Shown here one piece after another: positions 7,706 to 14,845 of a stretch of 24,896 nt of DNA. Source of the DNA: CALBPI01 sp039815365 (GTDB taxonomy: Bacteria; Pseudomonadota; Gammaproteobacteria; Steroidobacterales; Woeseiaceae); assembly GCA_039815365.1 (NCBI GenBank), contig JBCBZK010000044.1, positions 1 to 24,896 on the forward strand, written 5' to 3'. The notes beneath the pieces are model-generated. The model did no database searches, had not been told where the DNA came from, and saw only the letters and a program-made list of their open reading frames with translations. Numbering within the stretch: position 1 is the stretch's first letter; every line of letters begins with the position of its first letter. The position numbers and the translations under genes are program-made.

Positions 7706-8761
7706 CTATGCCTGCTTCGAAGCGGTGAGCTGTTTCTTGAAACGCGCGATGCGATCCCCAAGACCGGAAACCAGCACCGCAAGCTCAGCAGTCCCGGCCC
7801 GCTCGGGCAAATGGATGCGCTTTAGGGTCATCGGATCAGCGCCGACCGGGTTCAGCCCTCTGTCCGAGACAAACGCAACTTCATAGCCCGCTTGGGCAGC
7901 CGCCTTAGCCGATGTTGCGCTAACGCTACCCTCGGGATAGCACAGCGACGGGCATGGCTTGCCTAACAGTGTTTCAAGCTCGGACTTGGATTGCGTCATC
8001 TCATCGGCGAGCGCATCACCATCCAATTGTGCGAGACGGTAATGATTCACGGTGTGACTGCCTATCGTCATTCCGTCGGCGTCTGCCTCGACCACTTCTG
8101 CGGCTCCCATGACGCCTGTCCACGCGTTGAGTGCAGGTAAGGACGATGCATCTTCGTATTGTGCGATAAGCGCATATAACGCAGCAAATCGCTCTGGCTC
8201 CCGGTCGAAAAGCTGCCTGCTGTGCCGCGTGACGTACCGGGCACTGTTCGCGCGCTCTTGCCGGCTGCCGGTCTTAACATCGATACGATGCGGACCAAGC
8301 TGAACATGATCCACGGGTTCACGCATATGCAAAAAAGCATAGTCTAAACGATCCCACCAGAACGGCTCTTCGCTGCGCATTTGATTGGTCGCAACAAACA
8401 CCACCGCGGGAATATCGAAGCGTTTCAATACAGGCCACGCCAGCCGGTAGGCACTGGTATAGGCATCATCCATCGTGAATAGCGCCGCTGGCTTTGGTGT
8501 GACCAACTCACCGCGAATGACGCGTTGTGCATCATCTAACGAGACGAACGTATAAGCACCCACGAGCTGTGCCAGCTGTTGTTCAAGCTGCGCATCACTC
8601 AGCTGCCAACGACTTGGCGGCATCCCATCAGTACCGCCGCTCGCGCAAATGCCGTGCGCGAACAAAACCGTCAAATGGTCTTTGTGCCGCGCGCGCCACC
8701 ACGCGTTGATTCCGCTGTAATGCAACACACCGTAGAAAGTATTTCTTAGTAGGCGACGCAT
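7706..8761 (-). CDS. NodB-type polysaccharide deacetylase family protein
   Basis: The protein has 351 residues. Family motifs in order are LFAHGI (33-38), the metal/base motif as FTMDDAY (95-101; usually TFDDG), GSHTVNH with H236 and H240, and LCYPEGS (273-279; usually RxPYG). The aspartate pair and both histidines are kept, so metal binding is plausible. The family (carbohydrate esterase 4) removes N- or O-acetyl groups from sugars. No clear signal peptide is seen, so it may be cytoplasmic or membrane-associated and act on precursors. The ATG at 8761 lies 63 bp after the glycosylphosphotransferase stop, one of the larger gaps inside the operon; this gap shows no clear promoter or hairpin. 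The next glycosyltransferase begins one base after its stop. Confidence 0.85.
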   Translation of the reverse strand: MRRLLRNTFYGVLHYSGINAWWRARHKDHLTVLFAHGICASGGTDGMPPSRWQLSDAQLEQQLAQLVGAYTFVSLDDAQRVIRGELVTPKPAALFTMDDAYTSAYRLAWPVLKRFDIPAVVFVATNQMRSEEPFWWDRLDYAFLHMREPVDHVQLGPHRIDVKTGSRQERANSARYVTRHSRQLFDREPERFAALYALIAQYEDASSLPALNAWTGVMGAAEVVEADADGMTIGSHTVNHYRLAQLDGDALADEMTQSKSELETLLGKPCPSLCYPEGSVSATSAKAAAQAGYEVAFVSDRGLNPVGADPMTLKRIHLPERAGTAELAVLVSGLGDRIARFKKQLTASKQA

Positions 8762-8824
8762 GCTCTGTACTATCTCATCACTGGCTAACGTATGAATTGT
8801 CGGTGGTGTCGCGGCAGAAACCGT

Positions 8825-10330
8825 TCAAGACGCGCCTCTGCCCGTCGCAACAACTAATATGGTTCTGAACAGAATTTTGACATCCAACCAGAATGACCAC
8901 GTCTCGATGTACTCGAGATCCAGACGGAGCCAGTCATCGAAATCAAGGTCACTACGACCAGATACTTGCCACAAACATGTCAGTCCCGGCCGAACGCTAA
9001 AACGCTTACGCTGGATACCCTGATCGAACAGATCAACGTCTCTGATCGACATTGGCCTTGGACCAACCAGACTCATTTCGCCACGCAACACGTTCAACAG
9101 CTGCGGCAATTCGTCAATACTGGACTTTCGCAAAAAGTTGCCCAGTTTAGTCACGCGCGGGTCGTCCTTGATCTTGAAGTTCGGGCCTTCCGCCTCGTTG
9201 AGATGCTCGACTTCCTGCATGCGCGCTTCGGCATCAACCACCATACTGCGGAACTTGAACATCGGGAACTTGCGCTTGTGATAACCGATGCGCTGCTGGG
9301 TGAAGAACACCGGACCCGGATCATCAATTTTGATGGCTAACGCTACTAACGCAAACACCGGAATCAGAATCGGCAATGCGAGAAGAATCAAACTGACATC
9401 GACAATCCGTTTCAGGAACAACGCACTCTCGTCACGCGCCACTGGCTCAAAGCTCAACAGTGGCACGCCATTGACCATGCTCAGACGAATTCTTGCCGCC
9501 TTAAAGTCGTAAAAGTCCGCAAGAAAGCGCAGTCTCACGCCCTCTTCCTCACAGGCATTCACAATCGCCTCGATGTCGACTAGCATCTTTCGCGGCACTG
9601 CGATGATCACATCTTCTACGACATTGTCCCGCAAGACCTGACTAATCTGGTCAACGTGCCCGATGATTTCATCGCCGGCCCTGCGGCCAGCGGACTCACC
9701 TTTTGGGTCGAGGAAGCCGACAATGTCGACGCCCCATTCAGCTGACTCATCAAGCTCTGCGGCCAACCGACGGGCACGCTTGCCTGAGCCCACAATCAGC
9801 ACTTTGACCTTGTTCGCAGCACCTACGCCAGAACGCGACAAGTTCCACCACACAACGAACCGACGTATCGCTAACAACGCAACCACGGATGTCACTGCAA
9901 AGGTGACAATAACAAGGCGACTCACGTTCTCCAGCTTTAACAAAAAGCTCAGTACGACAATCGCAGACACTGTCAACGTTACCTCAAAAATGATCGCAAG
10001 CGTCTGCGCGCTCATCGTGCGGCGTCGGATGTCCAGTCTTCGGCTGAGCATATAGCGACTGATCCCGAAGACCACGATCGCAATGGGCATCAATGCAATA
10101 TTCTGTGAGTAGTTGAGCTTTTCACCCTCGCGCAGCCAGTCATAGATATCGATCGAAAACCAGTACGCTAACGACACAACGATGATGTCGAGGAAGAACG
10201 TCAGGCGTTTAAGGTACGATGACTTCAGGTCAAACGGCCCACCGCTCGTCTCTCCAGTGCCGTTCTTATCGGGCGTGCGTGGTGGGCTGCGACGCTCTTC
10301 GTCGAGCTGCTGCGACGGCTCCGTGCTCAC
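8825..10330 (-). CDS. Polyprenyl glycosylphosphotransferase (EPS initiating sugar transferase)
   Basis: The protein (501 residues; 504 from an alternative GTG at 10339) transfers a sugar-1-phosphate from a nucleotide sugar to undecaprenyl phosphate, the first step of EPS repeat-unit assembly. Numbering below is for the longer form. A polar, charged tail (1-40) precedes four hydrophobic helices (about 45-155), then a Rossmann-like CoA-binding_3 domain (VLIVGSGKRARR, 180-191). After another membrane segment (about 311-336) comes the catalytic bac_transf domain: FFTQQRIGYHKRKF, MFKFRSM (360-366), SSIDELPQL (406-414), VGPRP (425-429) and RPGLTCLWQVSGR (450-462). GTG 10330 is preferred because it overlaps the TGA of the beta-barrel gene as GTGA, with GGTGGG just upstream. 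Whether the sugar is glucose, galactose or another hexose cannot be told. Confidence 0.92.
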   Translation of the reverse strand: MSTEPSQQLDEERRSPPRTPDKNGTGETSGGPFDLKSSYLKRLTFFLDIIVVSLAYWFSIDIYDWLREGEKLNYSQNIALMPIAIVVFGISRYMLSRRLDIRRRTMSAQTLAIIFEVTLTVSAIVVLSFLLKLENVSRLVIVTFAVTSVVALLAIRRFVVWWNLSRSGVGAANKVKVLIVGSGKRARRLAAELDESAEWGVDIVGFLDPKGESAGRRAGDEIIGHVDQISQVLRDNVVEDVIIAVPRKMLVDIEAIVNACEEEGVRLRFLADFYDFKAARIRLSMVNGVPLLSFEPVARDESALFLKRIVDVSLILLALPILIPVFALVALAIKIDDPGPVFFTQQRIGYHKRKFPMFKFRSMVVDAEARMQEVEHLNEAEGPNFKIKDDPRVTKLGNFLRKSSIDELPQLLNVLRGEMSLVGPRPMSIRDVDLFDQGIQRKRFSVRPGLTCLWQVSGRSDLDFDDWLRLDLEYIETWSFWLDVKILFRTILVVATGRGAS

Positions 10331-11628
10331 TGGGCCCACCGCGGCGTGTAGCCAATCCGGAGGAACACCGCGTTTTCGTGGAACGATGCAAGATCGTTCG
10401 TACTACTGCGATCACGATAGGTATATTCGAGCGACAGCTCAACGCCACGACCAAACTCAACGCCGCCGGCGAGCGATCCGTTCAAGTCTTTATCGGCACG
10501 GCCAAGTCTGCCAAAGTCGCGATCGATGAAGTTCATCTGAGCGCGCACCCAAAGTCTGCGAGTCAATTCTCGACGCACCGAGACTCTAAATCGGGTAGAG
10601 CTGTTATCCAGGTCGGAACGTCCGTCAAACTCTTCATCGGACCACGCCAAGCGTGTGTTGATCCGTGTGCGCTCGGTTGCCAGCACATAACTCATCGCAG
10701 CGTTGGTATCGCGGAATTGCTGCCCTGTTTGCACCGCAACAGCCGTGCGTGCAATTTGTTCGGCGGTGTCTTGAAGGTTCCGAAAGATGTCCCCTTGATC
10801 GGAATATCGTGTGCCACCCGAAAACGTCAATACGCCGTTCGCAGAGACGTCACGACTGATATCTAGCTGTGCGAGTAAACCTTCGTCTTCATCCGGACCG
10901 TTCTCAAACCGGGTGTAACCCAAACGCGTAGAGATGTTGGTTCGGTTGCCTGCAATACGATACCCCACCGACGCCTGTTGTCGGCGGATCTCATTGAGCT
11001 GACCATCAACGTCGATGTCTTCGGATATCGCCTGCAATGAGAAAGCGCTATTCGCGCCGACGGTTCGCTCGAACTCTGCAGCAACTGAAATGCGTTCGCT
11101 GTCGGTATCCTGCAACTCAAAATCAATCTGGTTGTAACGTGCGTTGATCGACAGTTGGTTGCGACCTACCGGCAATAACTGCAGCGTCGGTCCGGCCGTG
11201 AAAAAGTTAACATCCTGTCGATTACCCGCGTTTGGTGCACCGAACAAGTCTGCGGTTTGCTGGCCAAAACTATCGCGCACCATCCAGCTCAATCGCTCGG
11301 GGATCACACTAATCGTCAGGTTGCCGTTGAAACCGCCAACCCATTCGTTATCAACGCGGTCGCTATCGTAGTTGAGATAGTCAAACGCTGTATTCACGTC
11401 GGCAACAATGCGTCGTGTCTCCTCGCTTGCGACCAAGGCGAAACCGGCAGACGTCACTAATGTGTCCTCACCATCGTTCGCATCCTGTAACAAGTTGTCG
11501 CTATAGCCGACACGTGCATTAACGCTGCCGGTCACCTCTGCAGCCTGCACGCTGTTAACAGATATCAAACATGCAACAGCTCCGAGCGCCAACGCACCTA
11601 TCGTCTGCGTGTTATGCAACCCTTTCAT
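10327..11628 (-). CDS. XrtA/PEP-CTERM-associated outer-membrane beta-barrel protein
   Basis: This 433-residue protein starts with a clear signal peptide: short basic n-region, hydrophobic core about residues 10-27, cleavage likely after VQA (27-29). The mature part is a long series of alternating polar/hydrophobic strands with many Arg, Asn, Thr and Tyr residues and short Asp/Gly turns, ending in a strand-like LRIGYTPRW. This matches TIGR03016-type PEP-CTERM-system outer-membrane proteins, found between the tyrosine kinase and later EPS genes as here. A role as outer-membrane channel or secretion partner for the EPS is inferred. ATG 11628 is favoured over the TTG at 11631 because GGGGAGAG lies about 6 nt upstream and the ATG overlaps the kinase stop as TGATG. 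Confidence 0.87.
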   Translation of the reverse strand: MKGLHNTQTIGALALGAVACLISVNSVQAAEVTGSVNARVGYSDNLLQDANDGEDTLVTSAGFALVASEETRRIVADVNTAFDYLNYDSDRVDNEWVGGFNGNLTISVIPERLSWMVRDSFGQQTADLFGAPNAGNRQDVNFFTAGPTLQLLPVGRNQLSINARYNQIDFELQDTDSERISVAAEFERTVGANSAFSLQAISEDIDVDGQLNEIRRQQASVGYRIAGNRTNISTRLGYTRFENGPDEDEGLLAQLDISRDVSANGVLTFSGGTRYSDQGDIFRNLQDTAEQIARTAVAVQTGQQFRDTNAAMSYVLATERTRINTRLAWSDEEFDGRSDLDNSSTRFRVSVRRELTRRLWVRAQMNFIDRDFGRLGRADKDLNGSLAGGVEFGRGVELSLEYTYRDRSSTNDLASFHENAVFLRIGYTPRWAQ

Positions 11629-12575
11629 CAATGACTCTCCCCACTTTCGACACTGTCGGCGTCGGGCGCATTGCTTGCGACCTCTTCATTCACCGATCCG
11701 CCGGATCCATAACCGTAACCGTAAGGTTTGTGTCCGCTGTTACCGCGCGCCTGATTCAATATCATATTCACCGGCTTGCTCTGGTCGATCGATGCCAATG
11801 CTGCCTTTACCGCTTCCTGCGGCGTTGAACCGGCGCGCACGACGACAACCACTTGCCCAGCAAGATCCGCCAGTACTTTCGCCTCTGTGGTTTGCAACAG
11901 CGGTGGAGAATCGAACAATACGATCTGTCCTTCCGTAAGACTGCCGAGCAAACGCGTCACGTTCTGCATCGCTGAGCTTGCCAGTAGCTCTGTTGCGTTA
12001 GCACGCGGACTGCCTGCCGGAAGAATCGATAATCCCGGTAAGTCGGTCGGCAGTATCAAGGTTCGTGGATCGATGGATGTATCTTCCAATGCGTCCAGTA
12101 ACCCAGGTTCACCCTGCGCACCGAAAAGATCACTGATGTGTGGCTTCGCAACATCGGCGTCGACCAGCAATACCTGATGATCACGCTCCTGCGCCATGCT
12201 CAGCGCAAGGTTGATACTGGTGAACGTTTTACCCTCACCCGATAACGCGCTACAGATCATGATCAAATGACCAAGCTCTACGCGGGTCGCACGCTTACCG
12301 AAAGCATGTGCAATCAGGGGGCGCTTGATTTCACGATACTGATTGGCGAACAACTGAACGTGATATTCGGGAGCAATCAAAGCGGCATCGCGAAGTGCGC
12401 GCTGATCAACGTGCAAGCGCTTGCCGTTGTATTCGCTTTCTTCGTCACCGCTAACCAATGCGGCAATAACAACCGACTGCGACGCATCGGGCTCGCTCGA
12501 TCGCGCCGGCCGTGCCTTAGGTGTATCGCCGCGATTCTTTTGAATCTTTTGCAAGGCGTCTTGAATTTTACTCAT
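11628..12575 (-). CDS. XrtA-associated BY-type tyrosine autokinase (CpsD/CapB family)
   Basis: This 315-residue cytoplasmic protein begins MSKIQDALQKIQ, as do XrtA-associated tyrosine kinases (TIGR03018-like). It carries the bacterial tyrosine kinase nucleotide motifs: Walker A CSALSGEGKT (108-117), Walker A' VLLVDADVAKP (135-145) and Walker B IVLFDSPP (218-225). A tyrosine cluster, KPYGYGYG (283-290), stands near the C-terminus where such kinases autophosphorylate, followed by an acidic tail. The family controls polymer length together with the Wzz-like protein, here encoded just upstream. AGGAAA lies about 10 nt before the ATG. The stop overlaps the beta-barrel start as TGATG. The 42-bp gap to the chain-length gene contains nothing else I can recognise. 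Confidence 0.92.
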   Translation of the reverse strand: MSKIQDALQKIQKNRGDTPKARPARSSEPDASQSVVIAALVSGDEESEYNGKRLHVDQRALRDAALIAPEYHVQLFANQYREIKRPLIAHAFGKRATRVELGHLIMICSALSGEGKTFTSINLALSMAQERDHQVLLVDADVAKPHISDLFGAQGEPGLLDALEDTSIDPRTLILPTDLPGLSILPAGSPRANATELLASSAMQNVTRLLGSLTEGQIVLFDSPPLLQTTEAKVLADLAGQVVVVVRAGSTPQEAVKAALASIDQSKPVNMILNQARGNSGHKPYGYGYGSGGSVNEEVASNAPDADSVESGESH

Positions 12576-12617
12576 GGTCGCGCGTTTCCTGTATTGGTAA
12601 CCGAATGGCGTCGTACG

Positions 12618-14195
12618 TTACGCATCGGCTGCCAACTGCTGAATACCCTGTGAAAGTGTGACGTCAAACATGACAATCAAGATGAACGCAATAAACAGCG
12701 CTCCTGTGGCTGCGGCTAGTGACGCCAGTCGAACACGTCGCTCCACACGTTTGCGTTCCAACCACGTCATGCTGACGGCGCCCAGTACCGGACGACCCGT
12801 AATCTCACGCAACGAACGCGCGTCGTGGAAGACGGGATTCAACTGGTGCAGAACAAACGCCAGCGCACCACCCGCTCCGAGACCAACCAACAACACGGCG
12901 GCGAGCAACACGCGTCGCATTGGCGCTACCGGGTCAAAACCCGCCGCTGGTGGCTCGATGATGTTGAACTTCACAACGTCTTGCTCATCGCCGACGCTAC
13001 CCAAACGCTCGCGCTCGCGTTGCATCAGCAGGTCGTCGTACAACTGCTTGTACTGGCCGTAATCCCGATTGAGCTCGGCGAATTCCGTTTCGATCTGCGG
13101 GATCGTCGAAATTTGTGATTGCAGTGACGTGATCGTTGCGCGTCGCTGGTTGATTTCGCTTTGCATTGCTGCGATACGAACGTTCGATTCGTTAAGCGAA
13201 ATCTGAACGGTCTGGAACACCGGATCAGTCGTCGCAAGCGATTGACCTGCACCACCGCTGACGAAGTCACGGCGCTCCTGTTCGCGAGTCGCGCGCAATT
13301 GCTCCAATTGCTCGTCGAGCGCGATGACGTCGGGGTGGCGTTCCGTAAAGCTCAACAACAACCCGAGTCGTCGCTGGGTTAGCTCGGCAATAGCAGTATC
13401 TGTGTCAGTCGACATCAGATCAGTGCCTGCTTGCGCCGCAACAATACTAGCGGTTGAACGTGCATCGATTTGGCGTTGGAGTTCGTTGCGACGGTCATTC
13501 TCGACCCGTAAATCATTCTCACGCTCTCGCACCGCATCAAGCTCGCGTTGCAGGCGCTCGAAAATGCCGCCAGCGTCACCAGGCAACAGGCCGATATTCA
13601 GTTTTTTGAAATCAGCGAGACGCTGCTCCGCCTGCGTCAACAGATCAGAATAATAATTCAACTGACCTTGCAAATAGTCTTTGACGTCATCAGCGCCCTG
13701 GTCTTTTAGCTCCAAAACATCTTCAACAAACGAGTCAAGCAGAATCTGTACCACGCGCACTGCCGTATCGCGATCCTGGTCCTGATAACTGATGGTGTAG
13801 AGGTTGCGCGCTTCACGCGTACGACCACCTTCGGAAACCGCGATACGTTCACGCAAACCCAGAATCAATTCCGCTTGCTGTTTCTGACTGCCAGCCCGCA
13901 AATCCAGATCTGCCTCACGCGCCACGCGCTCAAGCTGAGGACCGCCCAACATCGCCCGCCGCACGACGAATACTTGCGAGCCTACCTGCGGCGCTGAACC
14001 TACTTCGCCAATCACGTCAGCCAAACGCGAGTCCGCATCGACATAGACCTGAGCGCGCGCTTCGTAGACATCGGGCATATTCAGCACAAACGGCCAGCCT
14101 GCCAAACAAACAAGCCACGCAACAGCAATGGCCCACCAGCGGTACCGCCATGCTCCGTGTGCCTCAGTAATCAGTAGTCGAATTAAATCCTGCAT
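12618..14195 (-). CDS. XrtA-type polysaccharide chain-length determinant (Wzz/GNVR)
   Basis: The 525-residue protein fits the PEP-CTERM-locus chain-length determinant group (TIGR03007-like). It has a membrane helix near 20-38, a periplasmic Wzz domain beginning VYEARAQVYVDADSRLADVIG, long coiled-coil segments (about 160-245 and 295-400) with the GNVR-type stretch PQIETEFAELNRDYGQYK (366-383), a second helix (about 428-449) and a third (about 488-512). It should form an inner-membrane oligomer regulating polymer length and partner the tyrosine kinase encoded next. The segment after helix 2 (PVFHDARSLREITGRPVLGAV) is the usual post-Wzz cytoplasmic link to the kinase. The ATG overlaps the export-gene stop as TAATG, with GAGG upstream. 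The third helix would place the C-terminus back in the periplasm. Confidence 0.9.
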   Translation of the reverse strand: MQDLIRLLITEAHGAWRYRWWAIAVAWLVCLAGWPFVLNMPDVYEARAQVYVDADSRLADVIGEVGSAPQVGSQVFVVRRAMLGGPQLERVAREADLDLRAGSQKQQAELILGLRERIAVSEGGRTREARNLYTISYQDQDRDTAVRVVQILLDSFVEDVLELKDQGADDVKDYLQGQLNYYSDLLTQAEQRLADFKKLNIGLLPGDAGGIFERLQRELDAVRERENDLRVENDRRNELQRQIDARSTASIVAAQAGTDLMSTDTDTAIAELTQRRLGLLLSFTERHPDVIALDEQLEQLRATREQERRDFVSGGAGQSLATTDPVFQTVQISLNESNVRIAAMQSEINQRRATITSLQSQISTIPQIETEFAELNRDYGQYKQLYDDLLMQRERERLGSVGDEQDVVKFNIIEPPAAGFDPVAPMRRVLLAAVLLVGLGAGGALAFVLHQLNPVFHDARSLREITGRPVLGAVSMTWLERKRVERRVRLASLAAATGALFIAFILIVMFDVTLSQGIQQLAADA

Positions 14196-14821
14196 TAGAA
14201 CCTCGACTCAGGAACGACCAGGACGTCACCCGGGTAAACCTTGATGTTCTCGTCCAGACGACCATTGACGAGATCTGCAATGCGCACGCGACACTCGACC
14301 TGCCGATCCCCCGTTTGGCGCACCAGATTGGCGCGGTTGCCTGCGGCGAACTCGCCAAGACCGCCGACTGCGACAATAACATCGAGCAGACTCAAACCTT
14401 CCCGGTATGACAATGATTGCGGGTTCATGACCTCACCTAACACCTGAATCTGGTTCGCCGCGCCTTGCTGTTCAACAATAACGCTGACCTCGGGCGTGCG
14501 CAGGTACTCGCTCAACACTTGCTCCATATCGTCGGCCAACTGCGTCGGCGACTTGCCGGCTGCCTGCATGTCGTCAATGAGCGGTGTGGTGACTTTACCA
14601 TCGGGCCTGACCGGTACGGTTGCGGACAGCTCTTCATTGCGCCACACCACGATGCGCAGCGAATCACCCGTACCAATCCGGTACTCAGCGAGCGATTGTG
14701 TAGGCGCAGGACACTGTGCGGCCGGTATGCTGTTGCCTTGTCCGGCACACCCGGCGAGCGCGAGCGCTAAAGTCGCGCAACACAAGCTGCGGCGAAAGGT
14801 GATTGCGTTCATTCGGTACAT
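14195..14821 (-). CDS. Polysaccharide export lipoprotein (short Wza/EpsE type, XrtA-associated)
   Basis: This 208-residue protein has a lipoprotein signal with lipobox L22-A-G-C25, so it is probably lipid-anchored in the outer membrane. It contains the polysaccharide export domain (YRIGTGDSLRIVVW through VSVIVEQ, about 46-118) and one SLBB-like domain (QIQVLGEVMNPQSLSYREG onward, about 124-170). It fits the PEP-CTERM-locus export group (TIGR03027-like) and is much shorter than E. coli Wza (about 380 residues), lacking extra SLBB repeats and the C-terminal membrane helix. An outer-membrane partner, perhaps the beta-barrel encoded nearby, may therefore be needed. ATG 14821 is used, with a weak GAGAG upstream; ATG 14812 (residue 4) is an alternative. 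The 24-bp gap to prsT shows no clear signal. Confidence 0.92.
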   Translation of the reverse strand: MYRMNAITFRRSLCCATLALALAGCAGQGNSIPAAQCPAPTQSLAEYRIGTGDSLRIVVWRNEELSATVPVRPDGKVTTPLIDDMQAAGKSPTQLADDMEQVLSEYLRTPEVSVIVEQQGAANQIQVLGEVMNPQSLSYREGLSLLDVIVAVGGLGEFAAGNRANLVRQTGDRQVECRVRIADLVNGRLDENIKVYPGDVLVVPESRF

Positions 14822-14845
14822 GTCGGTGTCACTCTCAATTGAAAC

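Noticed and set aside
8762..8824. Internal promoter in the 63-bp gap before the NodB-type deacetylase
   Set aside because: No acceptable -35/-10 or sigma-54 pair was found on the minus strand.
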